Shown one piece after another: positions 39,880 to 51,276 of a DNA stretch of 64,000 nt. A program made the position numbers and the translations under genes. The first letter of the stretch is position 1, and the number at the start of each line of letters is the position of its first letter. Source of the DNA: Sorghum bicolor (taxonomy: Eukaryota; Streptophyta; Magnoliopsida; Poales; Poaceae); NCBI RefSeq assembly GCF_000003195.3, contig NC_012879.2, positions 61,043,671-61,107,670 on the forward strand. Direction: 5' to 3'. Below the pieces are notes generated by a model. The model was not told where the DNA came from. It saw only the letters and a program-made list of their open reading frames with translations, and did no database searches.

Positions 39880-42785
39880 ATGGGCGCCGAGGAGGACGCC
39901 GCTGCACGGCGCGAGCGTCTCCGCGCCCTCCGCGCCGCCAAGGAGCTCCTCTCCACCCCCGACGGCGCCCCCACCCCCGCTACCGACGGAGAACAGCAGT
40001 ATGACCTTTCCTTTCCTCTCCCCTCCCCTCACCTACTCCGCACGCAAATAATTGCAGCAGCAGTAGGTAAAATGACCGTAACTGTCTTGCGCTTGCCTGG
40101 CTCTCGCACTCTGGTACACATTAAATCCAACAGGCAGTCATATTGGGATGCCTTTCCAAGGATGCAGTTCTACACTCTATATGGCATTGAACTTAGTTGG
40201 TTGTTGCCACATGGATTGATTACTGCTCAATGCTTATCGAGGGTATCTCTATGCTGCTTTGGACCCTTCTCTTAATTTTGCTCAGAAAAGTTTAACGCCT
40301 ACACTATTGTTATTTTGGACTGGTGACAACTGACAAGTGACAACTACTAGTGCATTTCACTGTTGGCATCCACTTAGAACATTATGTTCACATGCCATGG
40401 GATTGCAACCTGAGGCCCCTTATTCTTAGAATCAAGGCATGCTCCTTTTTTCTGTTTGTTGTCATGGGTTTAGGCTTTTCATCATAACTCATAAGGTGAC
40501 GAGTTTAAAGGCGAGATGAGTTCTGTGTGGACACCAAGATCCACTTTCACAAGCCTTAGGGGCACACTTTTGCCTTTTGCTTTAGCAGCTCCTTCACCAT
40601 CCAATACATATGCTGTGCTATCAGTTCTTCAATTAAGTAATCCATTCTCGTCCAGAGGAAAAAGTATTTTTCTTAGCATCTGGAATTTGCATTTCAAAAC
40701 AGCTTGGCACCCACAGTAATTGGTCATTTGGACATATCAGATGCTTCAAATGTTCCATACAGGCTAATTAGTGTGGTTTTCTTTTCTTCTTCCTTTTTAC
40801 CACAACTCAGCTATGTTTGCTAGCTTCAATTATTCTGCCGCAACAAATGATACAATATGTTTTGTACACCTGTCCAGAAGTACTGCCTAATATTCCTTCT
40901 CTATATTTATTTAAATGTTAGTTTCATTTAGTACAATAAACTGGTATAAAGGCACTGTGGTTTCTGAATTGCATTCTGAACATCCTTTATCGAAAATATG
41001 TCCTGCTATCCAAATTCTGATGTATCCCTAAGACAGAAGTTCAATGCTCTAGAATAGTTTCTTTGCTTATCTTTTTTAATGTCACTAAAACTGACGACTT
41101 TATTTCAGTGTTTATATTGATTACATGCAATGATTGGCAGACCTACCTGTTGTTTCACTGTGGGTTCTTTGACTTACAAAACACTGTTGTTTCAGAACTC
41201 TACTAGCTACGATTTAGATAAAGTATGGACATAAAATCCAAATGCTGTCTATAGCCTCTGTCCACATCTGGTACTGGTACTGATTCTTATTTTTATTGAT
41301 TGCATCAGAAATGGCAACCATGAGATGGCAGAAGAGCTAGCATTACCAGGTCCTCAGGATGCATCTGACGAGGCTGCTAAAGAGGATGGTAGCCCCACTG
41401 AGGAGGCCGAGGAGGTTGAAGATGATGGGTAAGGCAATGAAGCTGACAAGCTTTACTGAATATCTGATGGTGCACTTTTTATCCAATTCATAATTTGCAT
41501 TGCAGACTCCATATATGATAATTGTTTCTGTTTGTTCATTCAGTGAAATTCCATGTACGTCAAAATAAGAGTGTCCAGCTTGGCATTAGTGGTTTTGTAG
41601 TCTGAATTAGGGCCTGTTTGGTACAGCTGTTGTGAGCTGTTTTTTTTTTTGCCAGACACTTATTTCTAAAACAGCTTCATAGGTGAAGCTGTTTTTCTTC
41701 TCCTCTCACAAAGAGATGAGTTGGAATGAAGCTGAAAAAAGTAGCTTATTGCAGCTCTCTCCCTCATTTCTCTCTCATCTATGTATGAAGTAGTTGATGA
41801 AGCTATTTTACCAAACACTTTTTCCAAAACAGCTTAGCTTCATTTAGAAAGTTGCTCATGAAACTATTTTCTAAAAAAACAGCTTTACTAATGAAGTTGA
41901 GCTGTGCCAAACAAGCCCTTATTTCTTAATGCTGCCAAAGGATGCTAGATCAGTTGGTCTAGGCACTCTGGCGGCACCTCCCAGGTCCTGAGTTTGAATC
42001 CCAGTGGGAGCGAATTTCAGGTTGGGTTAAAAAAAATCCCCTCACCCGTCCTCATACCAAAGCACTGGGGGGTCCTGACCCAATTCTCACTTCGGCGACG
42101 GAAAGGCCACTGTGTATGGATGGGGGTTCGGGGGTTTTCTCGCCGAGTGAGAAGACACTTTCTTCTTAATTTGAAAGCTGCGGCGGCAGTCTTAACCGCC
42201 TCGGTTGAGTTTTAATTATTTATTAATGCTGTGTGAGTCAATAACTTCATAGAAGTATAAAGTGTGCATTCTTTTGAGTGCAGTGAGCTTCCAGCCATGA
42301 AGTTCAGAAACTATCTTCCCCATGATGAGCAACTCCGAGGTGGCAAGCTGGCTCCAGTGTCTCTTCCTAAGTTTGAAGACCCAATTAGTGCTGAAACTGC
42401 AGAACCAAAGGAAGTGGAGGTACAATTTGGTGTTCCCAACTTAGAGATCTCTTGCTTGTACTTTTGCCTTTTTGGTGATGCAAACTGTCAATTAATCCTT
42501 CAACATTGTATTTTGCATGCAGAATCCTTTTGGAAACATAGCCCCAAAGAATCCAAATTGGGATCTGAAACGTCATGTGCAGAAGAGAATTGATAAACTG
42601 GAAAGGCGCACACAGAAAGCGTTGGCTGAGATTGCATGTGAGTGTTCATATGTGCTTAATTGGCAGATGCTTCATCTGTTCTAGTTCTTTTTTAGTTTTT
42701 TTGTTGGACGATTTACATGCATCTACTCTGGTTTGCAGTGGAGCAGCAGAGGGAGAAGGAAGCCTTGGAGGAATCTCAAGATTGA
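39880..42785 (+). CDS. CCDC12 / cwf18-like spliceosomal protein
   Basis: Five exons, 39880-39998, 41309-41428, 42284-42419, 42523-42637 and 42739-42785, keep phase and give 178 residues. The start ARRERLRALRAAKELLSTPD, the centre LPAMKFRNYLPHDEQLRGGK and the end NPFGNIAPKNPNWDLKRHVQ with KRIDKLERRTQKALAEIALE are the cwf18/CCDC12 family pattern. In yeast and animals this coiled-coil protein is part of the NineTeen-complex-linked active spliceosome in the nucleus. An acidic linker (EEAEEVEDDG) joins the parts. Introns 1 and 2 are long; intron 2 holds a Tourist-like MITE and a SINE side by side. It is divergent from the oligopeptidase gene. Confidence 0.92.
41612..41919. mobile_element. Tourist-like MITE in intron 2 of cwf18-like gene
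   Basis: Left end GGGCCTGTTTGGTACAGCTG, right end GAGCTGTGCCAAACAAGCCC: inverted repeats of about 20 bp with TTA directly outside each end. The inside repeats AAACAGCTTCAT and ATGAAGCT motifs in both senses and can fold. The TTA duplication suggests PIF/Harbinger origin. Confidence 0.75.
41935..42214 (+). mobile_element. tRNA-derived SINE
   Basis: TAGATCAGTTGG at 41945-41957 fits the pol III A box and AGTTTGAATCC near 41991-42001 fits the B box, with tRNA-like spacing of about 35 bases. The body follows (CTCACTTCGGCGACGGAAAG and CTCGCCGAGTGAGAAGACAC) and the tail has TTCTTCTTAATTT then GTCTTAACCGCCTCGGTTGA and a T-rich end. It lies in intron 2 of the cwf18-like gene, in the same sense. No target duplication was made out. 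Confidence 0.7.
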
Positions 42786-43361
42786 CCGACCTGTCTAAGT
42801 GACCGGTGGCTCATAGATGATGGTTCGTCTCTCAAGCAGAGGTCGTAATATGTAATATACCTTTGGGATGCTTGGTGTGAACTCAAGGATGTAGCAACTT
42901 AAAAAACATGAGATGTGCAGTCCTGTTCTGTGTAGACCTGACCAAACAAAGCTTACTGAATACAAAGCACGCCATGCTGTGTTGAGCAGAGTGCATTTGT
43001 TCTCTTACATTTTGGCTTTGAGAAAACAATAGCAGCGCATGAGTTTCCTGCTAGACTTCCCAACCCCAATGTATGTTATTCCTAGTCTACCCATCACAAT
43101 TTATACTCGTATTCTCAGGCAATGGCGGATACAACATGACTTGCTTGTTATGTTAATTCAGTTGGGAGATCAAGAGATTTAAGAGATGGATACATCTATC
43201 TAGCTTCAGTTGTGTGGTATATTCATAAGCTCTTTTTACATACAACTGCAAACAGTCTCCCATATCATTGCACTTGTTAGGAGCTGTTGCTAGGCGCTGT
43301 AACTGAGGTATTTTCATTTTGTTGAGTAACAGAGTAACAGTTAATTAAACATCCTAAATGC
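42786..43361. other. Convergent 3' ends of two genes
   Basis: The cwf18-like gene (plus) ends at 42785 and the TEX2-like gene (minus) ends at 43362, so this 576-base stretch must hold both 3' untranslated regions. No other gene is seen. Confidence 0.5.
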
Positions 43362-46300
43362 CTAATAACTAGGAGCAGGAGCAGGAGGGGTGCTGGCCTG
43401 CTCCAAGTCCGGCAATAGCAGGCGGTTGTTCCTTGCATTCTCCCGCATCTTTCCGATGAAATGTTTGCCCTTCTCTTCCAGCTTGCCCCCCATCCTCCTC
43501 CCCAGATCCATCACCCGTGCACGCCGAACACCGCGTTTCCTCTTCTTCGCATCTCCCTCCTCACCAGCAGAAGGTGATGTCTGCTCCTCCACAAGGCCTG
43601 CTCTCTCATCTCCGCTGCTGCTCAGCAGTGGCATCCTCAGCTGTTCCCTTGTTGCATCATCATTTGACTGCAGAGGAGCTCCACTTGCTGAAACCATCCA
43701 AGATTGCCAGCTCGTTGATGCTTCTGCTTGCTCTGGCCCATCAAAACCTATGTTTGTCTTATTCCACGATCCATTGGTGATTCTTCTTGAAGGCGGCAAC
43801 GGACTTGACTTGTTCTTTGCAATGGCCTTGGATGCGAAAGCTTCCCTTGGCATCACTCTAGTTGTGTCTGCAGCACGCCTTGTGCTACTCTCAGTGGGCT
43901 CACGGTTCAGCCATATAAAAGGTGCGATTCTGCGGGGCACCCAGTCATCCGTGTCTGATATCATCCAGGAAATAGGAAAACTTTCACAGTTGGGCATCAC
44001 CAAACTCTGACGAACCGAAGCCTGTATGAATGTAGGACACCAACCAAATGCTCCATATTCAACCACACAAATTAATCACAAAAACAACAACTTAGTCATG
44101 ACTCATGGAAGGCAAGTAAAACACCTTGATCCTGTTGCCGATAAGTGAGGCGATGTAGCTGTTGCTGATCTTCCTATCCCCAACCGATGATTCCAACTCC
44201 CACTCTATCTCTGGCATGGATGTAAATCCATACCAAACTCGATCACTCGGAGGAGGTTTTAGATGTATCCGCAATGTTCCACGAAGAGATGACATTTTAA
44301 TCGTCAATGACAATGGCACCTTTGTTTTTTGCAAGGAAAGTGAGAAAGCACAGTCCAGGTCAAAACTTCATGGCTAAATTTCAAACAGAAGCAAAACAGT
44401 ACACATAAGGCCTTGTTTGGATGCTGTCGGATTCACCTCAATCCACATGTGTTGGAGTGGATTGGGGTGGAATTTAGTTTAAGTTCCACTCCAATCCACC
44501 CCAACACATGTGTATTGATGCGAATCCGACTACATCCAAACAAGGCCTAAATATATAAATATGGAAAATGTTTTTTTTTGAAAGCATGCTGTAGCACGTG
44601 CTTCTAAATATGCAAAATGGTCATATGATTACTCCTTAGCAGTTACCACACAACCAATTGTCCATCTGGTAATGTCTAAAGGTATATATATGAAAATAAG
44701 GCAAAACAAGAAAGAACTAACCTGTGAAACCTGGTCCGCTATTGAATTCACGATACTTTTCCACCTTGATGCCCATCCAGTGCTCTTTGACTTCCGTAAG
44801 GTATCTGCCATAACCACAAAAGGTCATTAATACCCTCAAGCTTTGATGCTTTGGCTTTCTAGAGGACCATCATGTTCAGGATATATAAGTGATGGAGTTG
44901 TCACCTCACATAATATTTATTGGATCATTTACGGACGATGCAAATGACGATCCAATAACAAATAAGCAAATGTTCAGAACACATGAAAGAAGTGTCACAA
45001 ACCTGCTTCATCATTAACCTCTGCTGCAGAATCTGAAGCTTCTGAAGGCCTGAATTGGTTACCATATTGCTCAATACTATCAAGGAAATCTGAACTCACA
45101 TCCCCATTAGAATCGTCTTTAGTATTGGTCTTCAGTATGTCCTTTTCCAACTCTGGCGCTTGAACCTCAAGTCTTGTTTCGATATGCAGTAATATTCCAC
45201 TAGAATACTCAAAGTCAACTTCAAAAGCCCATGATTCGTTCAAATCCGGTGGGAGGACTCTCATTCTGTGCAGATATGGTGGAAGCTTGCCAAAATTGAG
45301 GTCGGTAAGCGTAATTTCACCAATGTAGGCTGGAGTTCTGGTGTTTGACAATGTTCGCTGACCAACAGGAACCAATCAATATAAGATATAGACAAAGGAT
45401 AAATTCACTTGAAAATGTCAGCATCATCTGACCTGAATACGTGCTTTGATGGCCTTGCTTATGTCATCATTCATTTTAGCATCAAAAAACAACCGAGAGA
45501 TTAGGAGGTTCCAACAACGCGTACCATCATCAGCAAACTTTTCATCCACCTTTGCATTGGGGGAATCAGGTAGCTGGCTGTTGAAACTCATAGAGGAGCT
45601 AGGCGTACTGGGTTCTTTTATATCTTGTTTAGATGGCACCATACCTGTTTTGCTCTCCTGAGAAGCCTTCACAGATGCCTTCTTTGCCAAACGTTTCAGA
45701 AAACCTCTGAGTTTTGAAGATCCGTCAGTCTTCACAGTGTTGTCCACAAGCACATGTTCCTGACTGGAGAGTGTTGAGGGTCCCAGAAAGCAAGGGTATC
45801 CAGCTTTCAAAGAGGCTATGTAACTGCGGAACTCTCCAGTCAGCATGTCATGGAATTTGAGTTTGTCCTTGTCCGTAGTAGAAGCAAGACGGAGTGCTTT
45901 ACACCATGATTCCTTTTCCCAAGAGGTGTCTGCATAAACATAGCATACCTTGCTCCCCCTGCAAATATCAGATTCCTTGCTTTCCAGTTTTATCGGATAC
46001 CTCTTGGCCCTGAAAGAAAATACATACTGGCGGTGGTTTTAGGCAAACTGTATGTGACATGTGAATCGATCATATTATATAGTGGCAGCAGAATTCAAAC
46101 CAGTACTTAATAACTGAGAAACTACAGTCACTTGATATGAACATCTACTCTGATTGCTTATATAGTATAGCAAATCTTGGGTATTCTGTCATAAGGCAAG
46201 GATTCATATAACTGCTACTGCTAGAAGCATAATAATGCATACACTGAGTAAACTGTTACGCTTTTTTTTTTTTTTGCTGATGACAAGAGAAATGGATTTA

Positions 46301-47064
46301 TTATATATTATTGGAGGCTCTCCACAGGTCACAGGAGATGAATGTTTAGCTACGATTTGCACTAACCATTTACGTGAGGGCAGATTGGATGCAGAAACAG
46401 CAACAACTGTGCAACTGAGCAGGTCAATGGTTAGCTGCGAGGCATCATCTGCAGGTCCAGACAAGGTGAGCGAGTGTCCTTCAAGTGTGGCCGACATTTT
46501 TACAGGGAAAACCTCGATGATGAGCTTCTTGTCTCTGATCCCCGGGCTACCGCCATTGGACGGGCGATTGATGCTGTCTTTGGGGCCGGAGGGCGTCTTT
46601 TGTTGCTCCAGCATCCACAAGAAGCCCTGTTAATTCATAGATAAAATGGAAAGATGTTAATTAAGGTAAAGTCGTTCTGAACTAGAATGGATGGATAGAA
46701 TAAGATGGAAACTAGAATGAGTTTGTCAGTAGCAAGACCCTCCAAATGCAAATAACAAACCTTGATGAGATCAATTGAAAGAACAAGCTGAAGAAGGCTG
46801 AGGCGTGCGCGCGCAACTGATTGAATTGAACCTAAAAGGGCGAGAATATGAATGAATCACCTGTCGGTTGAGGCCGTGGCGAGACACAGACCGCGGCAGA
46901 GTCGGGTGGACGGGGAGTGGTGGCGACGGCAGCGTGGCCTCCGAGTCCGATGGGCGGCGCGTGAGGCTGCGGATGACCCAGAGGAGCGCCAGACCCTCCG
47001 CGATCGCCAGGGAGAGGAGGCCAAGGACGAATCCCAGGCCCAGCAGCAGGAAGGGCACCGCCAT
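43362..47064 (-). CDS. TEX2-like PH/SMP-domain lipid-transfer protein
   Basis: Seven exons (47064-46861, 46626-46367, 46009-45433, 45357-45003, 44804-44722, 44319-44125, 44021-43362) keep phase and give 777 residues. An N-terminal membrane segment, VPFLLLGLGFVLGLLSLAIA with ALLWVI, would anchor it in the ER. A PH-like part follows (KRYPIKLESKES, VCYVYADTSWEKESWCKAL). The SMP domain runs from about residue 316 (GTRCWNLLISRLFFDAKMND) through TPAYIGEITLTDLNFGKLPP to about residue 555 (RISLIGNRIK-type end). SMP proteins such as animal TEX2 carry lipids at membrane contact sites, so this role is inferred. The last exon is a Ser/Lys-rich tail with basic clusters (KKRKRGVRRAR). Exon 1 ends just after the anchor. 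Confidence 0.88.
44409..44547. mobile_element. Hairpin Tourist-like MITE in TEX2-like intron
   Basis: A 139-bp element with TAA on both sides (44406-44408, 44548-44550). Left GGCCTTGTTTGGATGCTGTC, right GACTACATCCAAACAAGGCC. Most of its length is palindromic: CCACATGTGTTGGAGTGGAT pairs with ATCCACCCCAACACATGTG. It lies in the intron between the fifth and sixth exons (44320-44721) and would form a long hairpin in pre-mRNA. Confidence 0.85.
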
Positions 47065-47450
47065 GGATGCGGTGTGGCCGTCGCCGGGAAGGGCCCCCGT
47101 CCAGCCGTCCTCCAGAAAAGGAACGGAATTGGGAACTTATATTTATTTATTGATCGGCCTGGCACTGGCAGGCGTCGTCATGCGAAGGAGGGAGGAAGAG
47201 GAGGAGGCGGCGGCGGCAGCTGGCAGGGGCAGGCGGCGTTGGCCTCGGCCTCGGCCTCCACCTCTGCCTGCAGCCAAACGCAAGGGAACAAATCAAGGAG
47301 GAGAAGAAGAGCTGAGCGGCAGGCAGTTGAAGACGCGGGTGCCTTCCCGTGGGGTGGGGTGGGGTGGGGTGGGGTGGGGTGGACCCACCGGACAGACGAA
47401 CGAACACGGTAGAGGGTATAAATAAATATTTCAGACGGCCTCCCCTAAAA
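47065..47450 (-). promoter_or_regulatory. Leader and promoter of TEX2-like gene
   Basis: GC-rich DNA upstream of the ATG at 47064. A run of six to seven GGGGT units (47351-47382) could form a G-quadruplex on the plus strand, with the C-rich complement on the coding sense. GGAGGAGG and GGCGGCGGC runs lie near 47190-47220. No TATA box is clear. Confidence 0.4.
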
Positions 47451-47644
47451 TTTACTCTATCCCGTTTGCGGGATATTGCTACTATTTTACAAGATCAATA
47501 TTTTAAATCTAACTAGTTTATAATTTTAAAAATATAATATTATAAAGTAAAACTATGGTAAACATATGTTATTTAAATATTTGAGGACTTAATAAATTGT
47601 CTTGCAGCGTGACGAGAACCTATGTAGTTTGTTTATGTAGTTTG

Positions 47645-47700
<56 letters not shown>

Positions 47701-48995
47701 GAAGACTTAATAAATTCGTCTTGCAGCGTGACGAGAACTTATGTAATTTATTTATTTTATTATTATCTAAATATTTGATGTGATACTCTAAAACTTTATT
47801 ATAACCTGAATTTTAAAGCCTATCTCACCCATGACGTGACGCGTGCTCTGCGGGGTTTCCAATGCAATAGAAATTGAGAAGAGAATGCACGCTGCGATCT
47901 ACTGTCGTCACCTAGCATTTTATCAAGACAAAAGCTATGTTCCAATTTATAAAACGTCTTGGCTTGTCTAAATACGTAGTTTATGTGATAGTACTTAAAT
48001 AGAAATGCTAAATTATGAGTGCTCAAGATCTGCGCTAGCTGTCGACGCTGTCTGATGTGCATCTGGCAGCTCCACCACACGCTTGCGCCACACCAACTTG
48101 CCGTCCGATACGCCGGAGAAGAAGCGCCGCCGATGGAGAAGAAGGGGACCACTTGCGCCCACCACATGCCCGACCGCCGATGGAGAAGAAGACGATGATG
48201 GCTAAAGTTCCGGCGAGCCGTACCACCCCCATCTTCCCCAAATCCGGCAGCCTTCTTTCCTAAATTCAGCGACTCCATCTTTTTTTTTTAGATGTGCGCA
48301 TTTTATTCCCATTTGTATTTCATCTGTCTGTCCCTCTGTGCCGCTTTTACCATTCCAGTATTCCACCGTTTTTTCTTTATTTTTAAATATAAAAATATAA
48401 AACACCACCTCTCATTTTTTCCCTTTTTCTTATCAACTTAAAAGAACAAATGTACAATAATAATAAAAATATTATAGGTCTTTGGACCCTTGGTTTTTCA
48501 CTAATCACTAAGAGACAGATATTTGTACCGCTAAGTATGTAGTGTTGATTATAGATGAAATTTATTCTATTAGAACCTAGATTCGCTGAATGGTCTAACT
48601 AATCAAAACATGAACTGAAATCTTAAATAGTTTATTATTCCAATCTAATATAAATAAGAGAATATGTATGTCTCCAAGCTTCATACTATTGCAATTGCAA
48701 ATATTAACTAATATCATGGATGTCATGGTTATCAATAAAATAAATTATAGCTTTTAAATTTTATGAAAAAGGTATTACACAAATAGATATGTAATATTCT
48801 ATTGCCGCTTTTCTTGATCATTTGGTGTTCTTTCACCCATTGCAACGCATAGACATATTTGCTAGTATACTACATATATACGAAAACATTGAATAAATTA
48901 CTGTATCAAATGCAAAGTGCATTCATGTAAGGCAAGTGCTTCAAGATTATTTCCTAAAGATGAATAGCAAGAAGTACATTCTTGATTTATTTCTT
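47451..48995. other. Intergenic with repeat pieces, no gene
   Basis: AT-rich DNA. The phrase GACTTAATAAATT(C)GTCTTG followed by CAGCGTGACGAGAAC occurs at about 47587 and 47705, on each side of an ATT microsatellite, and resembles the AAGACGAATTTATTAAG block of the composite MITE at 24013. A GC-rich patch at 48030-48250 has GCCGATGGAGAAGAAG twice (48131, 48177) but no recognisable coding potential. Confidence 0.5.
47646..47700. repeat. (ATT)n microsatellite
   Basis: About 18 TTA/ATT units in a row between two copies of a diverged repeat. Confidence 0.95.
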
Positions 48996-49003
48996 CTTTG
49001 GCC

Positions 49004-49006
<3 letters not shown>

Positions 49007-49075
<69 letters not shown>
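49007..49075. repeat. (TA)n microsatellite, left border
   Basis: About 34 TA units. It borders the left side of a unit whose right side is also a TA run (50637-50671). Confidence 0.95.
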
Positions 49076-49083
<8 letters not shown>

Positions 49084-50635
49084 CAACTACAACGGGTGTG
49101 CCTACCCGGGTGTGGTAGCTACCCGGCCCACAAAAATAATCAAATAGTTATGTCTTCACAGTTTTTTTACCGGATACAGCATTGGAAAAACGACGCAGGT
49201 TTGTCCTTTTGTGCGCAGATAGCAGCAGGGGCCTGCCTGCACAGCACCAAATGCGGTATACCCTAATGATGTGAGTTTTGGCTAGTTAGTTTTTTGTAGG
49301 GATGAAAACGAAAATGATAATCTCCGATTTTTCAAAATCGTTTTTGAGTTTTTTTCCCGATTTTTAGGCCTAAACGAAAGTGGTAGCGGTAACCGAAAAA
49401 ATGAAAATGAAAACTATAAAAATAATCGAAAACGAAAGCGAAAATGATTTTGTCCTCTTCCGATCGTTTTCGAAGATTCCCGTATTTAACTGGTAATTTA
49501 CCGTTGATAATTACCGATTCAAAGACCTCTAATTAATAAATTCTAATTTATTTATAGTATAATGTAAAATGCATTACCATCTCCACACACAAGCACATAA
49601 GGCAAATATTTGTTTTTGAAACAAACACATCTCTGTAGTTCTCACGCAAGCTGCAAGCACATAACGGAATAAGGCAAATATATTTGTTTTGGAAGGAACT
49701 ATCTATATGGAAGTATTTCATCTGTATAATGAGAAGGCAATTATCAATCAACTAATCACCCTGTCACTTGCTCCTTGGTCCTTGCTGCACAGGTGCCCCC
49801 TAACTCTAGCCACGAATGCAAAACTCTTCACGCGGCCGCCGACGACACTAACTTGTTTGCCTTCTGTCTATTCCGTCCAGACACTAACTTATTAGTTGTG
49901 GCTTTATTTATCATTATCATGTGAAATACTTCTCATATTACACGGTTTGACATGTTTATCATTTTTTATGATATCGTTTTCATGGATCCCGATCGTTATC
50001 GATGTATTTTTTGATCGACTACTATCGTTTTCGAAATTACCGAAATATCGACGCCGTATTCGTTTTGGATAATATCGTATCAATTTTGTTTTCGAGAAAA
50101 AGTTATGAAAATGAAAGTGATTTAGCCTCCTATCGATCGTTTCCGATCGTTTTCATCCCTAGTTTTTTGAATACACCAACTCGGGCTTAATGCGCAGATA
50201 ACAGCACGAGCTTGCCTTCACTACGCAGTATGCACCCGCTTGGCATGTGGGATCTTGTTTTATAGATAAAATCATAAGAAATATTATAGTGAAAATAAAT
50301 TGTAAATCAGTTATATGGTTAAATAAATATTAGCAATTGAAGCTTGATTATCCAGAAATTTTAAATCCACGTATTGGCATCCTGTCGAGCACTGTCCGGT
50401 CTGAATGGTGCGTGAAGAGTCCATCATACCAAGCAGCTGGTCCCCATGTGCATGTGTTGTGCGGAACGGGAACCTGCAAAAACTTCAGAGGCTCCTGCCA
50501 TCGTACTATCATGCTGCTTTGAGAAATTGAGCACTGATGGTTTAATTTAGTTTTGAGGACACGCGACCACAATCCACTGCTGATGGTAGCTACCACCCTC
50601 CGGTGGGTAGTTACCCTCCGTTTTAGAAAATCCAC

Positions 50636-50636
<1 letters not shown>
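49076..50636. mobile_element. Element bounded by TA runs, with nested hAT
   Basis: Next to the left TA run stands GGGTGTGCCTACCCGGGTGT followed by GGTAGCTACCCGG. Next to the right run, read on the minus strand, stands AACGGAGGGTAACTACCCAC followed by CGGAGGGTGGTAGCTACCAT. The two are imperfect inverted repeats of about 40 bp. The hAT element at 49297-50161 interrupts it. MITEs that sit inside TA microsatellites (Micron-type) are known in rice; assignment here is by analogy. No transposase. Confidence 0.5.
49297..50161. mobile_element. Non-autonomous hAT element with 8-bp duplication
   Basis: The 865-bp element starts TAGGGATGAAAACGAAAATG and ends GATCGTTTTCATCCCTA, giving inverted ends of about 15 bp. 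The 8 bases GTTTTTTG stand directly outside both ends (49289-49296 and 50162-50169), which is the hAT target-duplication size. Subterminal regions repeat CGATCGTTTTCGAAG/CGATCGTTTCCGATCG motifs. No transposase frame is present. The centre has two copies of ATAAGGCAAATATTTGTTTT (49598, 49671). Confidence 0.88.

Positions 50637-50671
<35 letters not shown>
50637..50671. repeat. (TA)n microsatellite, right border
   Basis: About 17 TA units at the right edge of the TA-bounded element. Confidence 0.92.
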
Positions 50672-50673
<2 letters not shown>

Positions 50674-51276
50674 TTTCTCCAAATTTCATCTTGACATTAT
50701 ACATCGATCATTATGAATGAGACTATGGGAGTAGTATCTCAATAGAGTCAATTAAAATTAGGTTCAAGATTAGATACATATCATCTTGCAAATTGGGAGA
50801 GTGTTAGTGTGTTAAAAGAAGTTGGGAGGACTCAGTATGTCTAAAAGATAGCAAAATCAATTATATCTAGAAAATCTAAAATATTTTATAATTTGGAACA
50901 GAGTAAAAAAGAATCACATTCGGCCTGTTTGGTTCATGGTCCGACACCCAACAGGACACTCAAAATTGATGGTCTAGCATATTCTTGAGCCATCGTATTC
51001 GTATCGATCCTCCCACCAGACACCGGTTTCATCAACTAAAACCAGGGTAGAGCCTGCCCAATGCCAGCCTACAGCTACAGGTCAACACGTCTAACTATCA
51101 CCAACGCCTGCGATAAGAAATGTAGTCGGGGCCTAGTTTTTATCATACAACACGAATTCTCATTTGGTTAAATAAACTATAACATAGGATTACCAAAAGT
51201 CTCTTTACCTAGCATCATATCAAAACCACGGTCGTCTCAATGTCTCATACACCACACAATAAACCGTTTCTCTACA
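50672..51276. other. 3' flank of FG-GAP protein gene
   Basis: The last 100-200 bases are likely the 3' untranslated region of the minus-strand FG-GAP gene. A phrase CGGCCTGTTTGGTTCATGGT at 50922 resembles a MITE end but no partner end was found. No gene. Confidence 0.45.

Noticed and set aside
41945..42001. Real tRNA gene suggested by A and B boxes
   Set aside because: The sequence between the boxes does not fold into a tRNA with proper stems and it runs into a SINE body.
43390..44010. 206-codon plus-strand frame over the last TEX2-like exon
   Set aside because: Antisense of a true coding exon with matching splice structure on the minus strand.
48898..49118. Frames rich in Tyr-Ile repeats
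   Set aside because: They are translations of the TA microsatellite.
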